A DNA stretch of 38,205 bases from an uncultured bacterium. GTDB taxonomy: Bacteria > Cyanobacteriota > Vampirovibrionia > Gastranaerophilales > Gastranaerophilaceae. Below are positions 1-6,502 of the stretch, piece after piece; position 1 is the stretch's first letter, and every line of letters starts with the position of its first letter. The stretch covers positions 1 to 38,205 of the forward strand of contig CASFCQ010000031.1 in NCBI GenBank assembly GCA_949293185.1, written 5' to 3'. The position numbers and the translations under genes were made by a program. The notes below the pieces were generated by a model, which had not been told where the DNA came from, did not search any database, and saw nothing but the letters and a program-made list of their open reading frames with translations.

Positions 1-33
1 TGTGTCTTTAAACTCAAATTCTTTCTCTGGCAT
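1..33 (-). CDS. 5' end of an unidentified gene (partial)
   Basis: The minus strand has an ATG at 33-31 that opens a frame beginning MPEKEFEFKDT and runs off the window edge. A GAGG ribosome-binding site (complement of 41-44) sits 7 nt upstream. A second ATG five bases earlier, in another frame, is less well placed. Eleven codons are too few to identify the product. It would be divergently transcribed from asnS. Confidence 0.4.
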   Translation of the reverse strand, partial: MPEKEFEFKDT

Positions 34-141
34 TTCATATCCTCAATTCTTAAATAATTTATAGTAATAATTCTATACAAAAAAGATTTAATAATCAAAA
101 ATCTTTGCTATTAGTTGTACACCCAAATCCCGAGTTAATGA

Positions 142-147
142 TATAAT
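142..147 (+). promoter_or_regulatory. -10 box of the asnS promoter
   Basis: A perfect TATAAT lies 35 nt upstream of the asnS ATG. The best -35-like word, TTGTAC at 115-120, is 21 nt away, which is too far for a canonical sigma-70 spacer, so only the -10 element is claimed. Confidence 0.5.
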
Positions 148-181
148 ATGGAAAAATCCAATAGAATTGAGAGGAAGTTAT

Positions 182-1462
182 ATGAAAATTTACATCGAAG
201 ACATTGCAAAGTATGAAGGACAAACAATAACACTGCAGGCTTGGCTTTACAATAAACGTTCAAGCGGAAAACTCCATTTTCTGCAGCTGCGTGACGGAAC
301 TGGAGAAATTCAGGCAGTCGTTTTTAAAGGCAATGTATCTGATGAAGTTTTTGAACTTTCCGATAAAATTACACAAGAATCCAGTGTTGAAGTAACAGGT
401 ACAGTAAAAAAACATGACCGCTCAAAAATAGGTTATGAAATCGACGCGACAGATGTCAAAGTAATCGGCGAATCCGTTGACTACCCGATTACACCTAAAG
501 AACACGGAACACACTTTTTAATGGAACACAGACACCTGTGGCTGCGTTCTTTAAGACAAAAAGCTATCTTGAGAATCCGCCACAGAATTATTAAATCCGT
601 GCGTGATTTCTTTGATAACAAAGGCTTTACCCTTGTAGACGCACCTATTTTTACTCCTAACGCCTGTGAAGGCACAACAAACCTTTTTAAAGTAGATTAC
701 TTTGATGAAAACGCATACCTTACACAAAGCGGACAACTCTATATGGAAGCAGCCGCTATGGCAGTGGGTAAAGCATACTGCTTTGGCCCTACTTTCCGTG
801 CCGAAAAATCAAAAACCAGACGTCACTTAACAGAATTCTGGATGGTTGAACCGGAAGTTGCGTTCTTTGATATTTATGATGATATGGATTTGGCGGAAGA
901 ATTTGTTGAATATATAGTTCAGGAAGTTGTAAAACACAACAGAGAAGATTTGGAAGTTCTTGAAAGAGATATTTCAAAACTTGAAAATATCAAACGTCCG
1001 TTCCCGAGAATTTCTTATGACGAAGCCATTGAAATCCTCAAGAAAAAAGGCAATGATACAGAGTGGGGAGCTGATTTTGGCGGTGATGAAGAAACTCTTA
1101 TCTCGGAAGAATTTGACAAACCTGTTATGATTCACCACTATCCTATGGCAATTAAAGCTTTCTATATGAAACAAGAAGGCGATAAAGCAGCCTGTGTTGA
1201 TATGATTGCACCCGAAGGATACGGCGAAATCATCGGCGGCGGTCAAAGAGAAGAAGACATTGAAAAACTGAAAGCAAAAATTAAAGAACAGGGATTGCCG
1301 GAAGAAGTATTCAACTGGTATCTCGATGTAAGAAGATACGGCAGCTGCAAACATGCCGGTTTCGGACTCGGTATCGAAAGAACAGTCGCTTGGATTTGCG
1401 GATTGCACCACGTAAGAGAAACCATCCCGTTCCCGAGATTAATGGACAGACTAAAACCATAG
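182..1462 (+). CDS. asnS: Asparaginyl-tRNA synthetase
   Basis: Class II aminoacyl-tRNA synthetase that charges tRNA-Asn in the cytoplasm. The 426 aa product has an N-terminal OB-fold anticodon-binding domain (about residues 12-95, including [20 protein letters not shown]), class II motif 2 near residues 205-215 ([11 protein letters not shown]) and motif 3 near 393-405 ([13 protein letters not shown]). The length is that of the Bacillus-type enzyme. The ATG at 182 is chosen over a TTG at 167 because AGAGGAAG at 170-177 is a good Shine-Dalgarno that the longer frame would translate. The gene probably forms its own transcription unit, with a -10 box at 142 and a hairpin downstream of 1638. AspRS/AsnRS are related, but the motif context and absence of the AspRS insertion domain favour AsnRS. 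Confidence 0.96.
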   Translation: MKIYIEDIAKYEGQTITLQAWLYNKRSSGKLHFLQLRDGTGEIQAVVFKGNVSDEVFELSDKITQESSVEVTGTVKKHDRSKIGYEIDATDVKVIGESVDYPITPKEHGTHFLMEHRHLWLRSLRQKAILRIRHRIIKSVRDFFDNKGFTLVDAPIFTPNACEGTTNLFKVDYFDENAYLTQSGQLYMEAAAMAVGKAYCFGPTFRAEKSKTRRHLTEFWMVEPEVAFFDIYDDMDLAEEFVEYIVQEVVKHNREDLEVLERDISKLENIKRPFPRISYDEAIEILKKKGNDTEWGADFGGDEETLISEEFDKPVMIHHYPMAIKAFYMKQEGDKAACVDMIAPEGYGEIIGGGQREEDIEKLKAKIKEQGLPEEVFNWYLDVRRYGSCKHAGFGLGIERTVAWICGLHHVRETIPFPRLMDRLKP

Positions 1463-1598
1463 CGGATTTACGGACGGGTGAAGCGCAGCGAACCTGGGGA
1501 GCGAAGAACGAAGCGAGTATTTGCAAAGCATAACGAGCGGCAGTTCTGAGCGTGAAGTAAATCCAAGACAGCGGATTTACGGACGGGTGAAGCGCAGC
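1461..1598. repeat. Intergenic repeat unit with a 29-bp direct repeat
   Basis: The words AGCGGATTTACGG and GGGTGAAGCGCAGC occur together as an identical 29-bp block at 1461-1489 and again at 1570-1598, 109 bp apart. Within the unit, GGATTTAC (1464-1471) is matched by an inverted GTAAATCC (1557-1564). The junction word AATCCAAGACAGCGG (1560-1574) recurs exactly at 24277-24291, where a related unit also starts with AGCGGATTT. The block is richer in G+C than its surroundings and full of GCGAAGC-like words. It overlaps the asnS stop codon by two bases. This looks like a dispersed intergenic repeat, with one unit plus the start of a second. Confidence 0.75.
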
Positions 1599-1637
1599 AA
1601 GGATTGTAAACATATTGTAAAAAACTAACAAAAAAAA

Positions 1638-1678
1638 TAATGCCGGTATGTTATATTTTACATACCGGCGTTACTTTT
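1638..1678 (+). terminator. Hairpin, probable terminator of asnS
   Basis: TAATGCCGGTATG (1638-1650) pairs with CATACCGGCGTTA (1661-1673) over 13 bp with one G-U pair and a 10-nt loop. An A-run precedes it and CTTTTA follows. The short U-tract makes it a modest intrinsic terminator. It could instead be a 5'-leader hairpin of the next gene, whose ribosome-binding site starts at 1681. Confidence 0.55.
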
Positions 1679-1692
1679 ATAAGGAACTAAAA

Positions 1693-2130
1693 ATGAGAAT
1701 TTTAAAGCTTATGCATAAACCCACACAAGTATATATAACTAAACTTGCAAGAAAAAATTGTGTAGAAAAATATGGTGACGAATGGGGAAGCTTAATGCTC
1801 GAATCGGTAAAACATATTGTGCCTCAGGATGTTGAACCTCCTAAAAGAACTTTTATGCAAAAAATAGTTGATAAAATAAGAAATTCTAAAGAACTGACCG
1901 TTCATATTTCCAGTAATGATAAAAGAGATTTTTTTGTAAATTCAAATTTGAGAATCGGAAGCTACAATTTTACAAGCAAAAAACAGCCGTTTGATTTTGC
2001 ACAAACACTATATACCCTAAAAGATTTCAAAAAAACCGTGCAGCAGACTAAAGACGATATTTTGCAGCAGCTTACGGATTTTAATAAACTCAGACGACAA
2101 TTTGACAGAAAATTTTTAAGAAATGATTAA
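1693..2130 (+). CDS. Conserved-looking protein of unknown function, 145 aa
   Basis: A basic soluble protein beginning MRILKLMHKPTQVYITKLARKN. I do not recognise a family. It has no signal peptide or membrane segment. The C-terminal third (about residues 95-140) is charged and probably helical, possibly a short coiled coil. The start at 1693 is chosen because AAGGAAC (1681-1687) sits 6 nt upstream; an earlier in-frame ATG at 1648 falls inside the hairpin and has no ribosome-binding site. It lies alone between asnS and the ROK kinase on the same strand, so context gives no clear clue to its role. Confidence 0.75.
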   Translation: MRILKLMHKPTQVYITKLARKNCVEKYGDEWGSLMLESVKHIVPQDVEPPKRTFMQKIVDKIRNSKELTVHISSNDKRDFFVNSNLRIGSYNFTSKKQPFDFAQTLYTLKDFKKTVQQTKDDILQQLTDFNKLRRQFDRKFLRND

Positions 2131-2145
2131 TATTAATTTATGCTC

Positions 2146-2169
2146 GTGATATTATAATGTCATTATCAC
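2146..2169 (+). promoter_or_regulatory. -10 box inside an inverted repeat before the ROK kinase gene
   Basis: TATAAT at 2153-2158 lies 38 nt before the start codon. It is flanked by inverted arms GTGATA (2146-2151) and TATCAC (2164-2169), so a regulator bound to this palindrome would cover the -10 element. No good -35 is visible. Confidence 0.4.
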
Positions 2170-2196
2170 TAGATTTAGAACGGGGATTAAGAGAAC

Positions 2197-3156
2197 ATGT
2201 TTGAAAAATTCAGAGTTGGTGTAGATATAGGCGGAACAAACGTAAAAATTGCGCTTGTTAACAAAGACGGAGAGATTTCTCACCCAAAAACCGTACCAAC
2301 ACGTGCGGAAATGGGCTATGAGTATACTATAGGCAATATTACTCAATGTATAAAAGATTTGCTTAAAGAGGCAGAAATTACAACAAACGATATCGAAGGT
2401 ATCGGATTTGGTTTCCCTGGGCAAATCGATTGCGATAACGGTATAGTTAGAATATTGCCGAATATTCCCGGATGGATAGATGTTCCTATAGCAGAAATTA
2501 TGCAAAAAGAATTTAACGTTCCGGTAAAAGTTGATAACGACGTACGTTGTATGGCATTAGCAGAACTTAACTACGGAGCAGGAGCAGGTTGCAAAAATCT
2601 TATTTGTATCACTGTCGGTACAGGTATCGGCTCGGGGCTTGTTATCAACGGCAAACTTGTTCGCGGAGCAAGCAATGCAGCCGGTGAAATCGGACACATA
2701 AAAATGGAAATGCATAACGGATTGCTTTGCGGATGCGGTGATACAGGCTGTTTTGAAGCTTACGTATCAGGACCTTCTATTGTTGCAATGGCAAAAGACT
2801 ATGTAAAAGGCGGTAAAAGTGCAAAATTCCGAGAAATCGCAGGCTCTACTTCTGCCATTACTCCGGCAATTGTTTGTCAGGCTGCACAACAGGGCGATGT
2901 GGTAGCTAAAAAGATTTTTGAAAGAATGGGAGAATACCTCGGAATAGGTTTATCCAGCGTTGTTAACCTGCTCAATCCGGAAAGAATCGTTATAGGCGGC
3001 GGTGTTGCAGAAGCAGGCGATATCCTGTTTGAACCTTTGAAAAAAACATTAAAAGACAGAGCTATGCCTATTCAGGGTGCTGCTGTTGAAGTTGTACCTG
3101 CTGAATTGGGTAATTCCGCAGGATTAATCGGCGCCAGCCTTTTGATTGATAATTAA
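2197..3156 (+). CDS. ROK-family sugar kinase, probable glucokinase
   Basis: Phosphorylates a hexose, most likely glucose to glucose-6-phosphate, in the cytoplasm. The 319 aa protein has the ROK ATP-binding signature GVDIGGTNVK (residues 8-17), the catalytic DND segment (113-115), GTGIGSG (141-147), the ROK signature with zinc-ligand candidates His167, Cys178, Cys180 and Cys185 (CGCGDTGC), and the C-terminal adenosine motif VIGGGVAEAGD. It lacks the N-terminal DNA-binding domain of ROK repressors, so it is an enzyme. The start is the ATG at 2197 with a weak GGGGA upstream. A strong terminator follows at 3173. Whether it prefers glucose, mannose or N-acetyl-sugars cannot be read from the sequence. 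Confidence 0.9.
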   Translation: MFEKFRVGVDIGGTNVKIALVNKDGEISHPKTVPTRAEMGYEYTIGNITQCIKDLLKEAEITTNDIEGIGFGFPGQIDCDNGIVRILPNIPGWIDVPIAEIMQKEFNVPVKVDNDVRCMALAELNYGAGAGCKNLICITVGTGIGSGLVINGKLVRGASNAAGEIGHIKMEMHNGLLCGCGDTGCFEAYVSGPSIVAMAKDYVKGGKSAKFREIAGSTSAITPAIVCQAAQQGDVVAKKIFERMGEYLGIGLSSVVNLLNPERIVIGGGVAEAGDILFEPLKKTLKDRAMPIQGAAVEVVPAELGNSAGLIGASLLIDN

Positions 3157-3172
3157 TTTTGCTGATTATACC

Positions 3173-3207
3173 AAAAAAGATACGTGCAATATGTGCGTAT
3201 CTTTTTT
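3173..3207 (+). terminator. Intrinsic terminator after the ROK kinase
   Basis: A perfect 12-bp stem, AAAAAAGATACG (3173-3184) with CGTATCTTTTTT (3196-3207), closes an 11-nt loop and ends in six T. It separates the kinase from holA, so holA needs its own promoter. The A-run on the 5' side means it could also act on the other strand. Confidence 0.85.
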
Positions 3208-3223
3208 GTATATTGTCTATGCG

Positions 3224-3238
3224 TGTTACAATATAATC
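3224..3238 (+). promoter_or_regulatory. Extended -10 promoter abutting holA
   Basis: TGT-TACAAT (TG at 3224-3225, hexamer 3227-3232) is an extended -10 element 6 nt from the holA ATG at 3239. TATAAT at 3232-3237 overlaps it but is too close to be used. With usual spacing, transcription would start at or next to the A of the ATG, giving a leaderless mRNA. Confidence 0.5.
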
Positions 3239-4210
3239 ATGCTGTATTTTTATCACGGACAGGAAGATTTTTTAATAGAAGCAGAACTCAATAAGCTCAA
3301 AGATAAACTCGTGGATAAATCTTTTATTGCCACCAACTACCGTACGTACGATAATCCTAAATTCCCGGAGCTTATGGATATTTTGCGCACCCCGTCTTTG
3401 ATGTTCGGCAGTGTGCTGGCTGTTGTAAACTGCGAAAAATACTTTTTCGATACAAAAGGCAAAATCAGTTTTGATGATAAAGAGCTTAAACAGATTGAAG
3501 ATACTATTCAAATAATTCCCGATACATTGAATATAGTTTTTGTTTGCAAAATCGAGCGCGAATCAACAAAAAAAATTGATACAAGAAGAAAACTGTACAA
3601 AATACTGGCAAAACATGCAACTGTTACGGAATTTCCTGAATGGAAAACATACAGCAAAGAGCTGCCTGTCTGGATTCAAAAGCAGGCAAAACAAAAAGAT
3701 TTAATTATGGCTGCAGATGTTACTCAATTTTTGATTGAAAGACTCGGTACAAACCTGCGTGTAATTAATGCAGAACTCGACAAGCTAAAACTTGCAATTT
3801 ATCCGACAAAAGCAGTAAAAAAAGAAGATATTATAAATATTTGTACATCAACGGAAGATATCTTTGTTTTGACGGATTATATTTTAAAAGGAGACAAAGA
3901 TAAAGCGCTGCTTGAGTTTCAAAAACTATGTACAAACAAACATTATCTGGAAATACTGGCGGTTTTACAAACAAACTTTTCAAAACTCGCAAGCATTAAA
4001 GTTGATTCCGTTGACAAAAGCCCTTTTGAAATTGCATCAAAAAACCATTTGCCGGAATTTATTGTAAAAAAACATCTTGAAAAATTAAAAAAAGTACCTA
4101 TGGACAGGCTTATAAAAATTAGAAAAAATCTGCTTGAAGCTGAATACAGGGTTAAAACTGGCGAAATGGCTTTTTATGAACTGCCTGTAGAACTGGCGTT
4201 ACTGAATTAG
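3239..4210 (+). CDS. holA: DNA polymerase III subunit delta
   Basis: Clamp-loader subunit that opens the beta sliding clamp during replication. The 323 aa protein starts MLYFYHGQEDFLIEAELNKL, the usual HolA opening (short strand, then G-x-(E/D)-D-(F/Y)-L). It continues with the expected middle segment (VFVCKIERESTKKID; WIQKQAKQKDLIMAADVTQFLIERLG) and a C-terminal helical domain ending in the family-like KTGEMAFYELPVELALL. The start at 3239 is preferred over an in-frame start at 3146, because the terminator at 3173-3207 lies in between and the N-terminus then aligns with the family. No Shine-Dalgarno is present. The next gene, encoding delta-prime, begins 7 nt after the stop, so the two clamp-loader subunits are co-transcribed. 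Confidence 0.9.
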   Translation: MLYFYHGQEDFLIEAELNKLKDKLVDKSFIATNYRTYDNPKFPELMDILRTPSLMFGSVLAVVNCEKYFFDTKGKISFDDKELKQIEDTIQIIPDTLNIVFVCKIERESTKKIDTRRKLYKILAKHATVTEFPEWKTYSKELPVWIQKQAKQKDLIMAADVTQFLIERLGTNLRVINAELDKLKLAIYPTKAVKKEDIINICTSTEDIFVLTDYILKGDKDKALLEFQKLCTNKHYLEILAVLQTNFSKLASIKVDSVDKSPFEIASKNHLPEFIVKKHLEKLKKVPMDRLIKIRKNLLEAEYRVKTGEMAFYELPVELALLN

Positions 4211-4217
4211 AGGATTT

Positions 4218-5162
4218 ATGTTCCACCCGATTTTTAAACGAAAATTTGAATATTTTACAAACTACTTTGAAGCGGCATTAAAGAACAAAAACCGCAGCTT
4301 TGCTCAATCGCTGGTTCTCTACGGTCAGGATGTAACCGCTCAATACTACCTTGCAATGGAAATAGCACGACTGCTCAACTGCCAAAAAGACGGGGCTTAT
4401 AACTGTGACTGTATAAACTGCAGCTGGATAAGAAACAATCAGCATCCGGCTGTGCTTACAATAACAAAAAATGATAACAAACCTTCTGATGACACATCCA
4501 GCAAAGTTATTTCCATAAAACAGACTCTTATGGTCAACAATAGTTTGATTAATTCGTCTGATTATTACAGAGTATTTATTTTCTGTGATTCGGAATTAAC
4601 AGAACCGACAGAAATTCAGAAAAAACATCTTAATGAATTTGTTGATTTAAAATTTAAATTTCCGCAGGAAATCTGGCAGCCCAAGCCATTGACCAGAGAT
4701 GTATTAATAGAGGCGTCAGCAAACTCGATGCTAAAATCAATTGAAGAGCCGCCTGAAAGAACCCTGTTTTTGTTTTTAACAGAAGATAAGGAAGATATAA
4801 TCGAAACTATTATCTCTCGTTCACAGTGTTTTTATGTTCCGGCATATAATACACAAAGTTATGATACTGACTTTTTAGCTCCGATTCTGGCGGATTATCC
4901 TAATATTAAGAAGGTTGATGTATTAAATATAGTCAGAAATCTTGAACAAGCTGTAAACGAAAAAGGATATGAGCCTGAATATGTTCTGGATTGTCTTGAA
5001 TATTACTTTGCGCAAATGATAAAATCAAATCTTGAAAACAAAATGCTCATCCAAAAGCTGAAAAAAGATATTTTAAAAGTACAGCATGCAAAAAAACAAA
5101 CCGAAGCATATATCAGACAGAGCTTGATTTTTGAAGATTTGTTCTTTTCGTTTTTGCATTAA
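4218..5162 (+). CDS. holB: DNA polymerase III subunit delta-prime
   Basis: Non-catalytic clamp-loader subunit. The 314 aa protein has the AAA+ fold of the family. The Walker A position is degenerate (LYGQDVTAQ, no GK-T/S), as is usual for delta-prime. The zinc module has Cys55, Cys63, Cys65 and Cys68 (CQKDGAYNCDCINC), and the typical sensor region MLKSIEEPPERTLFLFLTE and ISRSQCF follow. Between residues about 82 and 160 it carries extra sequence around the place where the family has its short V-R-x-L/I region, so this is a slightly inserted version. A GAGG ribosome-binding site lies just before the ATG at 4218. It is co-directional with holA, 7 nt away. Confidence 0.88.
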   Translation: MFHPIFKRKFEYFTNYFEAALKNKNRSFAQSLVLYGQDVTAQYYLAMEIARLLNCQKDGAYNCDCINCSWIRNNQHPAVLTITKNDNKPSDDTSSKVISIKQTLMVNNSLINSSDYYRVFIFCDSELTEPTEIQKKHLNEFVDLKFKFPQEIWQPKPLTRDVLIEASANSMLKSIEEPPERTLFLFLTEDKEDIIETIISRSQCFYVPAYNTQSYDTDFLAPILADYPNIKKVDVLNIVRNLEQAVNEKGYEPEYVLDCLEYYFAQMIKSNLENKMLIQKLKKDILKVQHAKKQTEAYIRQSLIFEDLFFSFLH

Positions 5163-5193
5163 ATATTAAGTATTGTTACAGATATATACTTTT

Positions 5194-5199
5194 TATAAC
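5194..5199 (+). promoter_or_regulatory. -10 box of a small transcription unit
   Basis: TATAAC at 5194-5199 with TTGTTA at 5173-5178 (15-nt spacer) forms a plausible weak promoter. The ATG of a 53-codon frame begins 6 nt after the -10 box, the same spacing seen before three other genes here. Confidence 0.4.
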
Positions 5200-5205
5200 T
5201 TAAAT

Positions 5206-5367
5206 ATGGCAATTTTTTATAAAAAAAATTGTTTATATAAGTACGAGAGATATAAAGAGACAGAAAAACAAACCACATCGGTTAAACCACCACATAAACA
5301 TATTAGAGATATTAATCAAACATTAGAGAAAGAAAACAAAAAAGATTTAAATTTACTACTTACTTAA
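5206..5367 (+). CDS. Possible small basic protein, 53 aa, or part of an sRNA
   Basis: A short frame beginning MAIFYKKNCLYKYERYKE, rich in Lys, Glu and Tyr, with no recognisable domain. It has no Shine-Dalgarno. A -10-like TATAAC ends 6 nt before the ATG, so it could be leaderless. The frame is followed by a C-rich, G-poor stretch (5370-5415) and a strong terminator (5448-5480), giving a self-contained unit of about 280 nt. Whether the peptide or the RNA is the product cannot be told. Confidence 0.3.
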   Translation: MAIFYKKNCLYKYERYKETEKQTTSVKPPHKHIRDINQTLEKENKKDLNLLLT

Positions 5368-5447
5368 TTTACTTCACACTTCACTTCACACTACACACTT
5401 CACAAAATCCACACAATGGCGAGGAATGTAAAAGAAATTTTCATTCC
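5368..5447 (+). other. C-rich, G-poor CACTT-repeat stretch and small hairpin
   Basis: From 5370 to 5415 the plus strand is a low-complexity run of TTCACAC / CACTTC words with almost no G, the composition of an unstructured RNA or a Rho-utilisation site. It is followed by a hairpin, GGAATG (5423-5428) with CATTCC (5442-5447), extended by AAAA/TTTT around a bulged T, immediately before the terminator at 5448. The rest of the gap up to 5566 holds nothing else I can support. Confidence 0.4.
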
Positions 5448-5480
5448 AACGGCTTGATCATTAAGATTAAGCCGTTTTTT
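5448..5480 (+). terminator. Strong intrinsic terminator
   Basis: AACGGCTTGATC (5448-5459) pairs with GATTAAGCCGTT (5465-5476), with one G-U pair and a 5-nt ATTAA loop, followed by a long T-run. It ends the holA-holB/small-ORF transcription on the plus strand. Confidence 0.85.
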
Positions 5481-5566
5481 TTATTGATTTTACGGGAAAA
5501 AAGCGGCAACCACAGTACATATAAAGTTTCATATGCAGTTATAAGAAAACAAATAAATCCAGCAAA

Positions 5567-6499
5567 TTAGTCGTCATTTGGGATTGCAAACACTAACGGA
5601 AAGTCCTCGCATTGTTTTTTAGTCATAACTTCACACTTATAATTCAAGGATTTAAATTTATTTGTAAAATATTCAATATCAATTTTTGAACTATCATTTT
5701 TATGAATTTCTATAACAAATCTCGGTCTGTATTGATTAATAAACTTGTCAATGTTTTCAAACAAAACATACTCGCTGCCTTCAATATCCATTTTTACAGA
5801 GGTTATTTTTTCAAGATTATACTGCTCGCATATATCGTACAAAGAATATGCCTGTACTTTTACTATATCGGTTTTTATCCCTCTGAATTTATCTACACAA
5901 GAACCCAGAGAAGAATCCTGCGAAAAAACAAGCTCCTGTTTTTCTTTCCACACGGCACAATTTAGCGGAATAATATTATTTAACTGCCACTGTGCTATAT
6001 TTTTGCATAACACTTCATAATTTAATTTGTCAGGTTCGACTGCAATAACTACACATTTGTTGTCAGCTTTTTGAGAAAGGTATAGCGCCGACAATCCGCA
6101 ATTAGCCCCCAAATCTAAAATAACATCAGACTCTTCAGGTTTTAAATAATCAACATAAATCTTTACGGAACGCATATCTTCCGGCAAATAAGAACAGTTA
6201 TATACCATATCATTTTTTAAATGATGTTGTTTTGGCTCTGAAAAATCAAAAATTTCTATACCGTTTTCTGTAGCATCCGGTTTAATATGCGATGTATATT
6301 CTTTCCAGTCTTTAATAACATCAAAAGCATATATCTTAGACTTTAGCGGTAAAATAAATTTTTGATTTTTATTTTTTAATATAACTTTTTCTTTTTCTAT
6401 ATGACCATAAATTTTTCCATATAAAAATCCATACAAATTAAGCGTTATATAAAATATAAAAGAATTACTTATAATCAAATTTTTTATAATTTGCAGCAA
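5567..6499 (-). CDS. FkbM-family SAM-dependent methyltransferase
   Basis: Predicted O-methyltransferase acting on a sugar or other secondary product. The 310 aa protein has the SAM-binding motif I DLGANCG (residues 129-135), the acidic loop end VIAVEPDKLNY, and the characteristic FkbM segment VKMDIEGSEYVLFEN (about 227-241) followed by RPRFVIEIH. The first 30 residues are hydrophobic (IISNSFIFYITLNLYGFLYG), so it may be membrane-associated. The start is a TTG at 6499 with GGAG eight bases upstream, overlapping the secA stop; no better ATG is placed. It lies 3 nt downstream of secA in the same direction and is probably co-transcribed, though a functional link is not evident. The substrate is unknown. 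Confidence 0.82.
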   Translation of the reverse strand: MLQIIKNLIISNSFIFYITLNLYGFLYGKIYGHIEKEKVILKNKNQKFILPLKSKIYAFDVIKDWKEYTSHIKPDATENGIEIFDFSEPKQHHLKNDMVYNCSYLPEDMRSVKIYVDYLKPEESDVILDLGANCGLSALYLSQKADNKCVVIAVEPDKLNYEVLCKNIAQWQLNNIIPLNCAVWKEKQELVFSQDSSLGSCVDKFRGIKTDIVKVQAYSLYDICEQYNLEKITSVKMDIEGSEYVLFENIDKFINQYRPRFVIEIHKNDSSKIDIEYFTNKFKSLNYKCEVMTKKQCEDFPLVFAIPNDD

Positions 6500-6502
6500 A
6501 AT

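Noticed and set aside
974-1411. 145-codon minus-strand frame within asnS
   Set aside because: It is antisense to the strongly supported asnS coding sequence and shows only low-complexity Phe/Ser-rich translation.
5370-5415. CACTT-rich tract as a CRISPR or tandem-repeat array
   Set aside because: The repeat words are 5-7 nt, irregular and without spacers of constant length.
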